64,000 nt of DNA, taken from the NCBI RefSeq assembly GCF_947500265.1, contig NZ_CANMRN010000004.1, positions 62,001 through 126,000 on the forward strand, read 5' to 3'. This DNA is from an uncultured Psychrobacter sp. (GTDB lineage: Bacteria > Pseudomonadota > Gammaproteobacteria > Pseudomonadales > Moraxellaceae). Below, in pieces: positions 45,786-55,380 of the stretch. Position 1 is the stretch's first letter; each line of letters starts with the position of its first letter. The notes beneath the pieces are model-generated. The model did no database searches. It was not told where the DNA came from and was given only the letters and a program-made list of their open reading frames with translations. The position numbers and the translations under genes are program-made.

Positions 45786-46129
45786 GTTGGGGCGTCTTTG
45801 TAGATAGCAAATCTAGTTTTCCTCGCATATGCGGGTTAATGTAGGGACGCGATCTTAGTATAGCCATGTTATAACAAATAAATAATAAGAAACCTTATAC
45901 TAGATTTTAGTTTGATATTTAAAATTGATTGTCTACAATAGACCTCTTGCATAAGTTATCACTATCCCTTGTAACTACGTCAGTACAAGTAAATAAACTG
46001 GTACTTTTGTAAGAGGTCTAATATGGTTTGATAAAAATACCTAATAACCTAAGAATTACCCGTATAAATTTATAGTCTATATCTACTACATATAGGTATA
46101 ATTAAATTAACCTAAGAAAAGGGAACGAC
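45786..46129 (+). other. AT-rich spacer with a small inverted-repeat element
   Basis: The gap contains an 82-base element with terminal inverted repeats (45939-46020), described separately, and the promoter region of the methyltransferase-AlkB pair. No ORF is present. Confidence 0.6.
45939..46020. mobile_element. MITE-like 82-base element with terminal inverted repeats
   Basis: The left end TAGACCTCTTGCATAAGT and the right end ACTTTTGTAAGAGGTCTA are inverted copies with two mismatches in 18. A second inner inverted pair (CTTGTA/TACAAG) lies between. The outer TA could be the duplicated target, giving a 78-base core. It has no coding capacity and sits just ahead of the accessory gene pair. 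I do not recognise the parent insertion sequence; the ends resemble those of IS5-like elements but this is not established. Confidence 0.6.
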
Positions 46130-47005
46130 GTGAGTTGCATAATAGAAGTGCTGAACAAGGAAGTAATTTCATTTTTGAATGAAAGCAACAGCGTTATTAG
46201 TGCTAAAGAAAATAACAGCAACTTAGATAAATATGTAAGAGAAGACATACTAGAAAACGGTAAAAGATTTGAGCATGCAGATTTTACTAAAAAAGAGATG
46301 GCCTACTTATACATATATACTTATCTTTTGATGCATATGGGGTCTTATGAGCGGATGCTTAAAGAGCAAGAACACTTGTTCTTTGATAGGATATTTAACG
46401 ACAATGTACTATTCGTAGACTTTGGTTGTGGCTGTGCTACTTCACTGCTTGCAATATATAGTTACGTGGAGGAAATGAAATCTTTACCTTGGGATACTGT
46501 AGCATCTTTACCTAGTAACTTAACCTATATAGGAAAAGACATCAATGACGAGCTATTAGAAAGCGCCATAAAGTTAACTAAAAAAACCTTTAATAACTAT
46601 TTTAGGAGTTACGAAAATCATGCTGATTCTGATGAAAAGTGTGTGATAATTACAACAGATATCGATAATATTGGCTATAAAAACATCATTTTTAATTTTG
46701 CATACATGCTAAGTCAGAATGGTATTGAAGATTATTTGGAATCATTTGTTAAAAAAATTGTCGACTCAGTAAAGCAATATAATTGTAATTACTATTTGGT
46801 TTATCAAAATTTCTATTGCGCAAAGAATTATAATAAAATGATAGCGATTTTAGAGAGGAATAAATTGATTGTTACAGAGCTTAAAAGTGAGAAAAATGGA
46901 TTGTATAGTTACAGTGTCATAAGAAACTTGGATATATTAGACAAAGATTCATTACGATCAAAATACTTAAACTATAGTATTGCTCGAATAGTGAAAGGAG
47001 GGTAA
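46130..47005 (+). CDS. Putative SAM-dependent methyltransferase paired with AlkB
   Basis: A 291-residue protein with a class I SAM-binding loop LFVDFGCGCATSLLAIY (about 94-110), a second acidic strand end YIGKDINDELLE (133-144), TTDIDN (175-180) and a post-strand motif NFAYMLSQN (189-197). The N-terminal helical part (about 45-92, including MAYLYIYTYLLMHMGSYERML) is not assigned. The substrate is unknown. The gene is noticeably more AT-rich than neighbours, with many AAT/AAA/ATA codons, suggesting transfer. It starts at GTG with AAGGGA upstream. The next gene starts 5 bases after its stop with a strong Shine-Dalgarno inside this gene's end, so the pair is translated together. Confidence 0.75.
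   Translation: MSCIIEVLNKEVISFLNESNSVISAKENNSNLDKYVREDILENGKRFEHADFTKKEMAYLYIYTYLLMHMGSYERMLKEQEHLFFDRIFNDNVLFVDFGCGCATSLLAIYSYVEEMKSLPWDTVASLPSNLTYIGKDINDELLESAIKLTKKTFNNYFRSYENHADSDEKCVIITTDIDNIGYKNIIFNFAYMLSQNGIEDYLESFVKKIVDSVKQYNCNYYLVYQNFYCAKNYNKMIAILERNKLIVTELKSEKNGLYSYSVIRNLDILDKDSLRSKYLNYSIARIVKGG
46994..47002 (+). promoter_or_regulatory. Strong Shine-Dalgarno for the AlkB gene inside the end of the methyltransferase gene
   Basis: AAAGGAGGG lies eight bases before the ATG at 47010 and overlaps the last codons of the methyltransferase, which argues for tight translational coupling of the two products. Confidence 0.75.
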
Positions 47006-47009
47006 GTAG

Positions 47010-47615
47010 ATGTCCTTTAACTTTGATTTGTTTGCATCAGAATATGAGCCACACCAACCAAGTCTTGCTAGCGGTTTAAAATACAAACGAGAATTCATAA
47101 CGTCTGAAGAACAAAAAAGATTGATTAGTTTTATCGATGAAAATGAATGGTCAAATGAGTTAAAACGCAGAGTACAACATTACGGTTACAGATATAATTA
47201 CAAAGTTAGAAAAATAGATGAGTCTTTAAGAGTAACTTCTATACCTCATGAGTTAGATTTTATTTTAGAACGTTTAGTCAGTGATGGAATATTTGATGCA
47301 AAACCAGACCAACTTATCATCAACGAATATTTATCTGGACAAGGTATTACAAAGCATACGGACTGCGTACCTTGCTTCAAAGATACTATTGTGATGATTA
47401 GCCTTAATTCGACTTGTGTTATGAAGTTTACTAAAGACAATATGGAAACTATTGAATTATTTCTTGAACCAAGAAGTATATTGGTCTGTAGTGGCGAGTC
47501 TAGGTATGAATGGGCACATGAAATACCGCCAAGGAAAAGTGATAAACATAATGGTAATATAGTTTATAGAGACAGAAGAGTTTCATTAACTTTCAGACAG
47601 GTAATTTTAGATTAG
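47010..47615 (+). CDS. AlkB-like 2-oxoglutarate/Fe(II) dioxygenase, ALKBH8 type
   Basis: A 201-residue dioxygenase. Iron ligands are KHTDC (His116, Asp118) and EWAHEI (His170). The 2-oxoglutarate/substrate arginines are in RDRRVSLTFR (Arg190, Arg196, the RxxxxxR pair), and NEY (105-107) precedes the HxD strand. The RRVQHYGYRYNYK segment (53-65) and QLIINEYLSGQGITKHTDC are much closer to the ALKBH8/ABH8 tRNA-modifying type than to E. coli AlkB DNA-repair type. The enzyme hydroxylates a modified base or demethylates one; the substrate is not known. AT-rich like its partner. Ends before the uvrA terminator. Confidence 0.85.
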   Translation: MSFNFDLFASEYEPHQPSLASGLKYKREFITSEEQKRLISFIDENEWSNELKRRVQHYGYRYNYKVRKIDESLRVTSIPHELDFILERLVSDGIFDAKPDQLIINEYLSGQGITKHTDCVPCFKDTIVMISLNSTCVMKFTKDNMETIELFLEPRSILVCSGESRYEWAHEIPPRKSDKHNGNIVYRDRRVSLTFRQVILD

Positions 47616-47651
47616 TAATCATATTAACAATTAATTTAAACTCCACCCAAC

Positions 47652-47684
47652 AAAAAAAAGCCACCCTATAAAGAGTGGCCTTTT
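47652..47684 (-). terminator. Intrinsic terminator of uvrA, shared with the AlkB gene
   Basis: GCCAC and GTGGC with mismatched extension form a stem; on the minus strand it runs into eight T, and on the plus strand into TTTTA. Confidence 0.82.
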
Positions 47685-47704
47685 ATCAATCATGACTAAC
47701 GGTA

Positions 47705-50611
47705 TTAGCCGACTTCTTTCATACCTTGTTCAAGCATTGGCTTTAAGAATATACCCGTATACGATTCTTTGACTTCAGCCACTTCCTCAGGCGTGCCTTC
47801 AGCGATGATCATACCGCCACCTTTACCGCCTTCAGGGCCTAGATCAATCACCCAGTCTGCCGTTTTGATAACATCCAAGTTATGCTCGATGACGACGATG
47901 GTATTACCTTTATCGCGTAGAGCATGCAGGATATTGAGCAGCTTATCGATATCATGAAAATGCAAACCAGTGGTTGGCTCATCCAAGATATAAAGCGTCT
48001 GTCCCGTATCACGTTTGGCAAGCTCACGCGCCAGTTTGACACGTTGCGCTTCACCACCTGATAGCGTTGGCGCAGACTGACCCAAGCGAATATAGCTCAG
48101 ACCGACATCCATCAGTGCTTGCAGGCGACGATAGATGGCTGGTATCGCTGAGAAGAACTCAACGGCATCTTCAACGGTCATATCAAGCACATCAGCGATG
48201 GTTTTGCCTTTGTAGTGAATCTCTAGTGTCTCGCGGTTATAGCGCTTGCCTTCACAGGTATCACAGGGCACATACATATCCGGTAAGAAATGCATCTCAA
48301 CTTTGATAAGACCATCACCTTGGCACATCTCACAGCGTCCGCCTTTTACGTTGAAACTAAAGCGACCAGGCTTATAACCACGGGCGCGCGCTTCTTGTGT
48401 CTGGGCAAACATCTCACGCACCGGGGTAAATACGCCAGTATAAGTCGCTGGGTTTGAGCGCGGTGTACGACCGATTGGACTTTGATCGATATCGACCATT
48501 TTGTCCAAATGCTCAAGACCACTGATGCTTTCAAACTTATCGGCAATCAGCGTTGAGGCATTGTTTAACTGAGTCGCTGCCAATGGCATAAGCGTACGGT
48601 TAATCAAGGTCGATTTACCTGAACCTGAGACACCCGTCACACAAGTCATAATACCAACAGGAATGGTCAAATCCACATCATGTAGGTTGTTACCTGACGC
48701 ACCTTTTAGCTCGATGGTCATCGGTACTTTCTTGGCTTTGGCCTTACCTTTGACTTCGACATCGATGGTTTTGGCTTTATGACGCACAGTTGGAATCTCG
48801 ATTTTTTTCTTACCAGACATATATTGTCCAGTGAGCGATTCTTTATTTGCCATGATGTCATCGACCGTACCTTGGGCGATCACGTGGCCACCATGTACGC
48901 CTGCACCGATGCCGATATCGATGACGTGATCTGCTTGGCGAATCGCATCTTCATCATGCTCAACGACCAGTACCGTATTACCCAAATCACGCAAGCGCGT
49001 TAGGGTTTTTAGCAGACGATCATTGTCACGCTGATGCAGACCGATTGACGGCTCATCAAGTACATACATGACGCCCATCAGACCAGCACCGATTTGGCTA
49101 GCCAAACGAATACGCTGCGCTTCACCGCCCGATAATGTCTCAGCAGAGCGAGCAAGGGTCAAATAATCCAGTCCAACGCTCACGAGGAAGTTTAAGCGCT
49201 CATTAATCTCTTTAAAGATTTTTTCTGCGACTTCGCCTTTATGACCACCAATCTTTAGCGTTTTATAATAATCCGCCGCATCACCGATAGATAGCTTAAC
49301 GATTTCTGCAATGGTCTGATCATCAACACGGACGTTGCGTGAGATTTCATTCAGACGCGCGCCGTCACAGACGTTACAAGTAGTATCTGCCAGATATTTA
49401 GCTAGCTCATCACGCACAAGGTTACTTTGCGTCTTGGCATAACGACGCTCTAGATAAGGAAGCACACCTTCAAACGGTACGGTCTTATTCGTCTTGCGAC
49501 CGCGCTCATCGGTAAAGTTAAAAGTCAGCTTTTCTTTACCAGAGCCGTGCATGATAAGGTCTTGCTGCTCTTTGGACAGATCTTGCCATGGCGCATCCAT
49601 ATCGATTTTGAAATGCTTACAGACAGTGCTAAGCAAGCCAAAATAGTACGCATGACGCTTGTCCCAACCATTGATTGCGCCTTGATTAAGTGACTTCTCA
49701 TGATGAGTAATCAGTTTTTCAGCGGCGAAATATTGACGTTTACCGAGACCGTCACAGCTTGGGCATGCGCCGTATGGGTTATTAAAACTAAACATACGTG
49801 GCTCAAGCTCAGGCACCGCACGATCACAGACAGGGCATGAATGCTTAGCTGACATGACTTGGTTTTCGTCACCGCCTTCTTTTGGATTGCCATCCATAAA
49901 GTGTAGCGTGACCAGCCCTTGGCCTAGACGTAACGCTGTCTCTAAGCTCTCAGCGACACGGTTGCCCAAGTCATCACGAACTTTAAAGCGATCGACCACC
50001 ACTTCGATGGTATGTTTTTTCTTTTTATCTAGGGTCGGTAGTTCATCGGTATCGTAAACATCACCGTCGACGCGCACACGGACAAAACCTTGCCCAATCA
50101 GCTGCTCAAGCAAGACAGTATGCTCACCTTTACGCTCGCGAATCACCGGTGCCAAGATCATAATCTTGGTGTCATCTGGCAATGCCATGACTTGATCGAC
50201 CATCTCAGTGACCGACTGCGCAACCATTGGCTCACCGTGCTCAGGGCAGTATGGCGTACCGATGCGGGCATATAGCAGGCGCAGATAGTCATAAATCTCG
50301 GTAATCGTACCGACGGTCGAGCGTGGGTTATGATTGGTTGATTTTTGCTCGATAGCAATCGCAGGGGATAGACCCTCGATACTATCGACATCAGGTTTCT
50401 CCATTTGCGAGAGGAACTGACGCGCGTATGCCGATAAACTTTCGACATAACGACGTTGCCCTTCGGCATAGAGAGTATCGAAAGCCAATGAAGATTTACC
50501 AGAGCCAGATAGGCCAGTGATTACCACGAATTTATCTCGTGGAATGTCTAAATCAATGTTTTTTAAATTATGAGTACGTGCGCCGCGTATTGCGATATGG
50601 TCATGTGCCAT
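47705..50611 (-). CDS. uvrA: Excinuclease ABC subunit A
   Basis: UvrA is the damage-sensing dimeric ATPase of nucleotide excision repair. The 968-residue protein has two ABC modules: Walker [21 protein letters not shown] (about 33-52), signature [21 protein letters not shown]; second Walker [35 protein letters not shown]. The first zinc site is SCPVC... ACPSC and the second [10 protein letters not shown]... [10 protein letters not shown]. The E. coli protein is 940 residues. Minus strand, divergent from an MFS gene that precedes ssb. The ATG gives [20 protein letters not shown], the normal start. Confidence 0.97.
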   Translation of the reverse strand: MAHDHIAIRGARTHNLKNIDLDIPRDKFVVITGLSGSGKSSLAFDTLYAEGQRRYVESLSAYARQFLSQMEKPDVDSIEGLSPAIAIEQKSTNHNPRSTVGTITEIYDYLRLLYARIGTPYCPEHGEPMVAQSVTEMVDQVMALPDDTKIMILAPVIRERKGEHTVLLEQLIGQGFVRVRVDGDVYDTDELPTLDKKKKHTIEVVVDRFKVRDDLGNRVAESLETALRLGQGLVTLHFMDGNPKEGGDENQVMSAKHSCPVCDRAVPELEPRMFSFNNPYGACPSCDGLGKRQYFAAEKLITHHEKSLNQGAINGWDKRHAYYFGLLSTVCKHFKIDMDAPWQDLSKEQQDLIMHGSGKEKLTFNFTDERGRKTNKTVPFEGVLPYLERRYAKTQSNLVRDELAKYLADTTCNVCDGARLNEISRNVRVDDQTIAEIVKLSIGDAADYYKTLKIGGHKGEVAEKIFKEINERLNFLVSVGLDYLTLARSAETLSGGEAQRIRLASQIGAGLMGVMYVLDEPSIGLHQRDNDRLLKTLTRLRDLGNTVLVVEHDEDAIRQADHVIDIGIGAGVHGGHVIAQGTVDDIMANKESLTGQYMSGKKKIEIPTVRHKAKTIDVEVKGKAKAKKVPMTIELKGASGNNLHDVDLTIPVGIMTCVTGVSGSGKSTLINRTLMPLAATQLNNASTLIADKFESISGLEHLDKMVDIDQSPIGRTPRSNPATYTGVFTPVREMFAQTQEARARGYKPGRFSFNVKGGRCEMCQGDGLIKVEMHFLPDMYVPCDTCEGKRYNRETLEIHYKGKTIADVLDMTVEDAVEFFSAIPAIYRRLQALMDVGLSYIRLGQSAPTLSGGEAQRVKLARELAKRDTGQTLYILDEPTTGLHFHDIDKLLNILHALRDKGNTIVVIEHNLDVIKTADWVIDLGPEGGKGGGMIIAEGTPEEVAEVKESYTGIFLKPMLEQGMKEVG

Positions 50612-50920
50612 CGGTTACAGGTTTCCTATTTGCTAAAAGGGGATTGGGAAATATCTCAAGTCAAAAGTAAATACAGATCAGTAAAGTGGTTGGTTAAAAG
50701 GTGAATAATTCTAAATTTATGATGTTGTTATAAGTAGTTTTGTTATAAAGGTTACATATATTGATAAGGTAAAAGTTAAGCCAGCCTAGCTATTCATTTT
50801 CTATTATTGTTTGGCTTTATGTTACTTGTCGTTCTTATGACTATTTTTTATAGGACTAAGCAAATCTAAATCAAATCAGTGTTAAGTAACAGGCATCGTT
50901 TGTTATGGTTTTGACCAAAA

Positions 50921-51043
50921 ATGTCATTTTATAGAAGATTTCGTCGTTACGTAGATATGGTGAGTGAGCCATTAATTGTGCTGACAACGTTTTACTTTAT
51001 TGTCATGGTGACAGCATTATTCAAGGTGTCACTGTGCATCTGA
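50921..51043 (+). CDS. Candidate 40-residue single-helix membrane protein
   Basis: MSFYRRFRRYVDMVSEPLIV then LTTFYFIVMVTALFKVSLCI: a basic N-terminus and one hydrophobic segment of about 20 residues, topology inside-to-out. No recognised family and no clear Shine-Dalgarno, so it may be fortuitous. The tRNA-like or IS context is absent. Confidence 0.25.
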   Translation: MSFYRRFRRYVDMVSEPLIVLTTFYFIVMVTALFKVSLCI

Positions 51044-51091
51044 TGCACTTGGTAACAAAATAATCTCGTAATATGAATGGCTTGGGTTGAG

Positions 51092-51126
51092 GGTGCATAC
51101 GTTACTGCACCAGTGAGACAAAAGTC
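51092..51126. other. Two adjacent small hairpins ahead of the MFS gene
   Basis: GGTGCA/TGCACC around an eight-base loop (51092-51111) is followed at once by GAGAC/GTCTC around AAAA. They may be a leader structure or operators; no protein is assigned. Confidence 0.35.
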
Positions 51127-51278
51127 TCGGCAACCAAACGGCGAATGTCTTATACTAGGGGGCTTGATTTATAGGCCAATGCCTTGATAAACCAGTAGTG
51201 ATAAATCATGGTATGGCGCAGTGTTAGTCGTGAAAGATAGCAATGAGCAACCAGCAATGATCAACCAGTGAGGCAAGT

Positions 51279-52643
51279 ATGAATAGCGTAGAGAAACGGG
51301 CAATCCTCGGAGTCGGTGGCATCTTTGCCTTACGTATGATTGGCTTGTTTATGATTGTGCCGGTATTTTCTGTCTACGGTGATAATTATGCACACGCGAC
51401 GCCGTTTTTGATTGGTTTGGCCGTTGGTATTTATGGCTTAGGGCAGGCCATCTTTCAGATACCGATGAGTTTGGCTGCTGATAAATTCCCGCGTAAGCCT
51501 ATTATCTTTCTGGGATTGATACTGTTCGCTGTCGGCGGCATGATTGCAGCAAATGCGACGGATATTTACGAAGTGATTATTGGTCGAGCGCTGGCGGGTA
51601 GTGGTGCGGTCTCTGCTGTGCTTATGGCATTACTGGCTGATGTGACTCGTGAGGAAATGCGTACCAAAGCGATGGCTACGATGGGGTTGACGATTGCGAC
51701 CTCTATTATGCTGGCCTTTGCTTTTGGTCCATTATTAGTCGGCTCGCTCGGTATCTCTGGACTGTTTTGGTTGACTTCAGGGTTTGCTATTTTGGCAATG
51801 CTGCTATTGGTGGTTGTACCGACGCCTATGCGCGTGCTCAAGCATAATCTGGATAACAAAACCATCGGTCAGCAATTAGCGACTGTCCTCAAGATTGGCG
51901 ATCTTAACCGCTTACATATCGGTATCTTTGCGCTACATCTGACGATGACGGCGATATTTGTGATATTACCGCACCAGCTCAGTGACGTACTTGGCTTGTC
52001 AGTACGTCAGCAAGGCATGGTGTATTTGCCACTATTGTTTATTGGTTTCGCCATCGCGATACCGTTTATTATCATCGCTGAAAAGAAACGCAAAATGCGT
52101 CAGGTGTTTTTGGGTGCAATTGCACTGATGACTGCCGCTTTAGTAATACTCGCGCTTGGTAGTCAGGTCGGTGTTGGTATCATATTTGGTTTGCTGCTGT
52201 ACTTTATGGGCTTTAACTTGCTTGAGGCGACGATTCCCTCGTGGATATCTAAGCGCGCACCAGTCGCCAATAAAGCGACCGCGATGGGGCTTAACTCTTC
52301 TAGTCAGTTCTTTGGTGCATTTGTAGGTGGTGCAATGGGCGGCCTGTTATTAAGCCAGCCTAATTTGTTGGCGTGGGGCATACTGGCTATTATTATGGGT
52401 GCCGCACTACTTATCATTATTCCCATTTCTCAGCCACCTTATCTATCGAGCACGACCGTTACTATTCCCAAAGACATCAATATCCAAGACTGGTCACGAC
52501 AAATGCTGGCAGTAGATGGCGTTGACGAGCTGGTCGTCATGGCAAAAGAGCAAGTCGCCTATTTAAAGTTAGATAAGACACAGTTGACGGACGATTCACG
52601 TCAGCAGCTATCGAGTTTGGCGCAGAGTCCGTTAGATATTTAA
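51279..52643 (+). CDS. MFS transporter, YajR-like with C-terminal cytosolic domain
   Basis: A 454-residue major facilitator protein with about 12 helices. It has the inter-helix motif A-like LAADKFPRKPIIFLGL (about 65-80) and VGIYGLGQAIFQIPMSLAADKFPRKP. After the last helix a soluble domain of about 60 residues (IQDWSRQMLAVDGVDELVVMAKEQVAYLKLDKTQL) resembles the ferredoxin-like YAM domain of E. coli YajR. The transported compound is unknown. uvrA-MFS-ssb is a conserved order in the Acinetobacter/Psychrobacter group. The ATG is preceded by AGTGAGG. Confidence 0.9.
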   Translation: MNSVEKRAILGVGGIFALRMIGLFMIVPVFSVYGDNYAHATPFLIGLAVGIYGLGQAIFQIPMSLAADKFPRKPIIFLGLILFAVGGMIAANATDIYEVIIGRALAGSGAVSAVLMALLADVTREEMRTKAMATMGLTIATSIMLAFAFGPLLVGSLGISGLFWLTSGFAILAMLLLVVVPTPMRVLKHNLDNKTIGQQLATVLKIGDLNRLHIGIFALHLTMTAIFVILPHQLSDVLGLSVRQQGMVYLPLLFIGFAIAIPFIIIAEKKRKMRQVFLGAIALMTAALVILALGSQVGVGIIFGLLLYFMGFNLLEATIPSWISKRAPVANKATAMGLNSSSQFFGAFVGGAMGGLLLSQPNLLAWGILAIIMGAALLIIIPISQPPYLSSTTVTIPKDINIQDWSRQMLAVDGVDELVVMAKEQVAYLKLDKTQLTDDSRQQLSSLAQSPLDI

Positions 52644-52784
52644 TACGATATATAACAGCTTTAGGCTTATGTTTTTATATAGAAACAAAGCCAAATAGCA
52701 AAAATTGCACAGACAGCAATCTCATAAACCATCAGTATCAATCAGTGGAAACTAACTATTTATTTCTACTTAAAAGGAATTAAT

Positions 52785-53396
52785 ATGAGTAAATTTGAGA
52801 TGTTGTCTGGTAGTGTCATCGAAGGTAAAAAGAAGGCACATCGCTCAATAGCCAAGTTAACCGTAGGTCTTGGTTTATCAGCCATGCTGCTGACCTCTGG
52901 TTGCGCTACGCAAAATATTCAGGCGTATCAGAACACTACACCAACGCTCGACATGCATGAGTTTTTTTCGGGTCAAATCGATGGTTGGGGTATGTTCCAA
53001 GGTCGAAATGGTGAAGTCAAAAAACGCTTTTATGTCGACATTGATGCAACCCATGAGGGAGATGATGTCATTGTCTTAAACGAGAAGTTCTGGTGGGCAG
53101 ATGGCACGAAATCGCAGCGTATATGGCGTCTGACTGAGCAGACAGATGGCAGCTGGAAAGGTGTCGCAGGTGATGTCATTGGTGAGGCAACAGGGCAAGT
53201 GGTTGGCAATACGTTGCACTGGAATTACTTATTAGAGTTACCTGTCGAGGATAAAACCTACAAAGTGAATTTTGATGATTGGATGTATCTTATCAATAAG
53301 GATGTCATGCTCAATCGTTCAGTGATGAAAAAATTTGGCGTAGAGCTGGGTAGTGTGACGTTGAGCATGCATCGTAAGCTTTCTGATGCTAACTAG
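52785..53396 (+). CDS. DUF3833 lipoprotein
   Basis: A 203-residue predicted lipoprotein. It has an unusually long, charged start (MSKFEMLSGSVIEGKKKAHR) before the hydrophobic segment and lipobox LLTSGCAT (Cys about 41). The body matches DUF3833: HEFFSGQIDGWGMFQGRNGEVKKRFYVDIDATHEGDDVIVLNEKFWWADGTKSQRIWRL, ITGEA-like VIGEATGQVVGNTLHWNYLLELP and KTYKVNFDDWMYLINKDVMLNRSVMKKFG. Function unknown; DUF3833 genes are often near outer-membrane lipid genes. It is 142 bases after the MFS gene and 318 before ssb, in a separate unit judged by spacing. Confidence 0.85.
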   Translation: MSKFEMLSGSVIEGKKKAHRSIAKLTVGLGLSAMLLTSGCATQNIQAYQNTTPTLDMHEFFSGQIDGWGMFQGRNGEVKKRFYVDIDATHEGDDVIVLNEKFWWADGTKSQRIWRLTEQTDGSWKGVAGDVIGEATGQVVGNTLHWNYLLELPVEDKTYKVNFDDWMYLINKDVMLNRSVMKKFGVELGSVTLSMHRKLSDAN

Positions 53397-53713
53397 AAAT
53401 CTTTAAATCACTGGATAATAAGTAAGGTGCTATGCAATATCGATAAAGGTAGACGGTGTTCTTCAGCGTCTTAAAATGGCAAAATAGCAGCATATTTATC
53501 TATTACCTGTTATTTATTGGACTCTACAATATTGACTAGTATATCAAGATAGAGTATCTAAGCGACACAGACTGACGTGCACCATAGGTAGCCTATAGAT
53601 ATTTCGATAAAAATTGGTTAAAGTAAAATTATACAATTGATAGTGCCAACTGATGCTATCAGATAACGATTAAAACAGTTTATTAAATTATTCATAAGTA
53701 AAAGGAAGGTATC
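53397..53713 (+). other. Spacer between the DUF3833 gene and ssb
   Basis: About 317 AT-rich bases with no ORF and no strong hairpin; it presumably carries the ssb promoter. Confidence 0.4.
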
Positions 53714-54337
53714 ATGCGCGGAGTCAATAAAGTTATCATCATCGGTAACCTCGGAGCAGATCCTGAGGCACGCCAATTCAGCAATGGCGGTAGCGTAACC
53801 AATATCTCGGTTGCGACATCAGAGCAATGGACAGACAAACAAAGCGGTGAAAAAAGAGAAGCGACAGAGTGGCATCGTATCGCACTTTTTAACCGTTTAG
53901 GTGAAATCGCAGCGCAATACCTGCGCAAAGGCAGCAAAGTCTATATCGAAGGTAGTTTGCGTACACGTAAATACCAAGACCAAAGTGGTCAAGACCGTTA
54001 TATTACTGAGATTCGTGCTGAACAAATGCAGATGCTTGATGGTCAAACTGGCGGCGGTCAGGGTGGAGATAGCTTTGGTGGTCAAAACCAAGGTCAAAGT
54101 GGCGGCTATAATAATCAAGGTGGGCAAAACAACCAGAATAACTTTGGTCAGCAAGCAAATAACCAGATGGCACATCAAGGTGGCTACAACCAACCAGCGG
54201 CTCAAGGTGGTCAGAACAGCTTTAACAATCAGGCGCCTGCTCAGCAAAACCAGTTCAATCAGCCAGCACAGAAACCTGCACAATCTAAGCCTACAGCAAT
54301 GCCAGATGGCCCTGTAGATGATGATATTCCGTTCTAA
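53714..54337 (+). CDS. ssb: Single-stranded DNA-binding protein
   Basis: SSB coats single-stranded DNA and recruits partner proteins through its C-terminal tip. The 207-residue protein has the OB fold ([20 protein letters not shown] then [61 protein letters not shown], about 1-110) followed by a Gln/Asn/Gly-rich linker (about 112-195) and the acidic tip DDDIPF. A strong AAGGAAGG lies before the ATG. It lies in the conserved uvrA neighbourhood though in the opposite direction. Terminator at 54369-54398. Confidence 0.98.
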   Translation: MRGVNKVIIIGNLGADPEARQFSNGGSVTNISVATSEQWTDKQSGEKREATEWHRIALFNRLGEIAAQYLRKGSKVYIEGSLRTRKYQDQSGQDRYITEIRAEQMQMLDGQTGGGQGGDSFGGQNQGQSGGYNNQGGQNNQNNFGQQANNQMAHQGGYNQPAAQGGQNSFNNQAPAQQNQFNQPAQKPAQSKPTAMPDGPVDDDIPF

Positions 54338-54368
54338 CTTATACCTTAGACTTTAATGTAAAAATGCT

Positions 54369-54398
54369 AAAAAAGCCCTGCAACTGCAGGGCTTTTTT
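54369..54398 (+). terminator. Intrinsic terminator of ssb
   Basis: AAAAAAGCCCTGCA and TGCAGGGCTTTTTT are perfectly complementary around two bases. Confidence 0.95.
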
Positions 54399-54408
54399 AA
54401 TGCTTGCT

Positions 54409-54513
54409 ATAGTTGATTCAGTTTAAAAGAGATATAAGGCAACTGAGTGCAGATGTAACTGTGATACTTCAAACGAGGTTAACACTGTAGCTCTTTTATA
54501 GAGGATTAACTAT
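54409..54513 (-). repeat. MITE-like dispersed repeat, copy 2 (inverted relative to copy 1)
   Basis: The reverse complement of this 105-base stretch matches 16260-16364 at 99 of 105 positions with no gaps. The end sequences ATAGTTGATTCA and GATTAACTAT carry the same terminal inverted repeats. It lies just after the ssb terminator. Confidence 0.8.
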
Positions 54514-55380
54514 ATCCAGAAATGTAATTCAGTTGATGCTTTTTAGAATAGTTAAACTAAATTTTTATTAAAGAATTTTTTAATTTATTTAATATGCTCT
54601 TAATACCTAAACGATTAAACTTAAGTTTATTTGGTATTGGTTTAATACTATTGGTTTTCACATTAGTTAATATGCTTACTACCTTCTATACTCTATATTG
54701 ACCGCTTATACCAAAAAACAATTATGATTAGTGACGTTTGGTTTTAAAAATTGCTATACTAACTTTATATGGTGTATAGTTAATATATGTTGACTATCTA
54801 TAAATAAAATAAATTTCGATGATAATAGCCAAAGTTTTACTTGTTTATTATTAATAAATTGAAAGCTATTTGGATAATAGATCTTTATATGAAATGGTTA
54901 ACTTCTTCAGAAAGCTCTATAGGAACGACATAGTAAGTTACTGAGTTAATGCAAGACTACCCTCAAGATTAGCAGTATTTGAGAGTATAGTGCATAGAGG
55001 TACTACTCTATTATTTTAAAAGTAGATTTTTGTTGAAATATTACTATGGAACTTTCGCAATAGTTAAAATATCAAAGCTTTGTTTTATTATTAGGAAATG
55101 CTTTCAAAGCTATAATAGCAATATATAAAGAATGGTGACTTGCGTGTTTAGATTTATCTAAAACTAATCTTATTTAAAATGGATACAATAAGCATCTATT
55201 GTCATATATTTTTATCTATGGTGGACTGCTCTAGATACCATTAGAAATTAAATACTCTTCAGAATTAATTATATTTTATGAATAGATTTAATGGCTAATG
55301 AACGATTTGTTCCCCGCATGTTTTCACGAAAAACAATACCTCAATAGAGGCCACACTCTTATTCTATAGTTGGATTTATT

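Larger units (their letters stand above)
50612..51278. other. Long divergent region between uvrA and the MFS gene
   Basis: About 667 bases. On the plus strand a 40-codon ORF (50921-51043) encodes one membrane helix. Further right are two small hairpins (51092-51111 and 51115-51126). TATACT at 51152-51157 is a weak -10 candidate for the MFS gene. No SOS (LexA) box was recognised upstream of uvrA. Confidence 0.4.
54338..55380 (+). other. Long AT-rich non-coding region upstream of the H-NS-like gene
   Basis: Over 1 kb without a credible gene; it is the longest gene-free stretch of the window. It contains the ssb terminator, the second MITE-like repeat copy (54409-54513) and about 870 bases of AT-rich DNA rich in runs of A and T that precede the nucleoid protein gene. 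H-NS binds such DNA, so autoregulation is plausible. No tRNA, IS or ORF remnants were identified. Confidence 0.5.

Noticed and set aside
47769..50469. ORFs opposite and out of frame in uvrA
   Set aside because: All lie within the well-supported uvrA coding region and look like antisense shadows.
53897..54317. Overlapping ORFs on both strands within ssb
   Set aside because: They arise from the Gln/Asn/Gly-rich linker repeats of ssb; ssb itself has a clear OB fold and ribosome-binding site.
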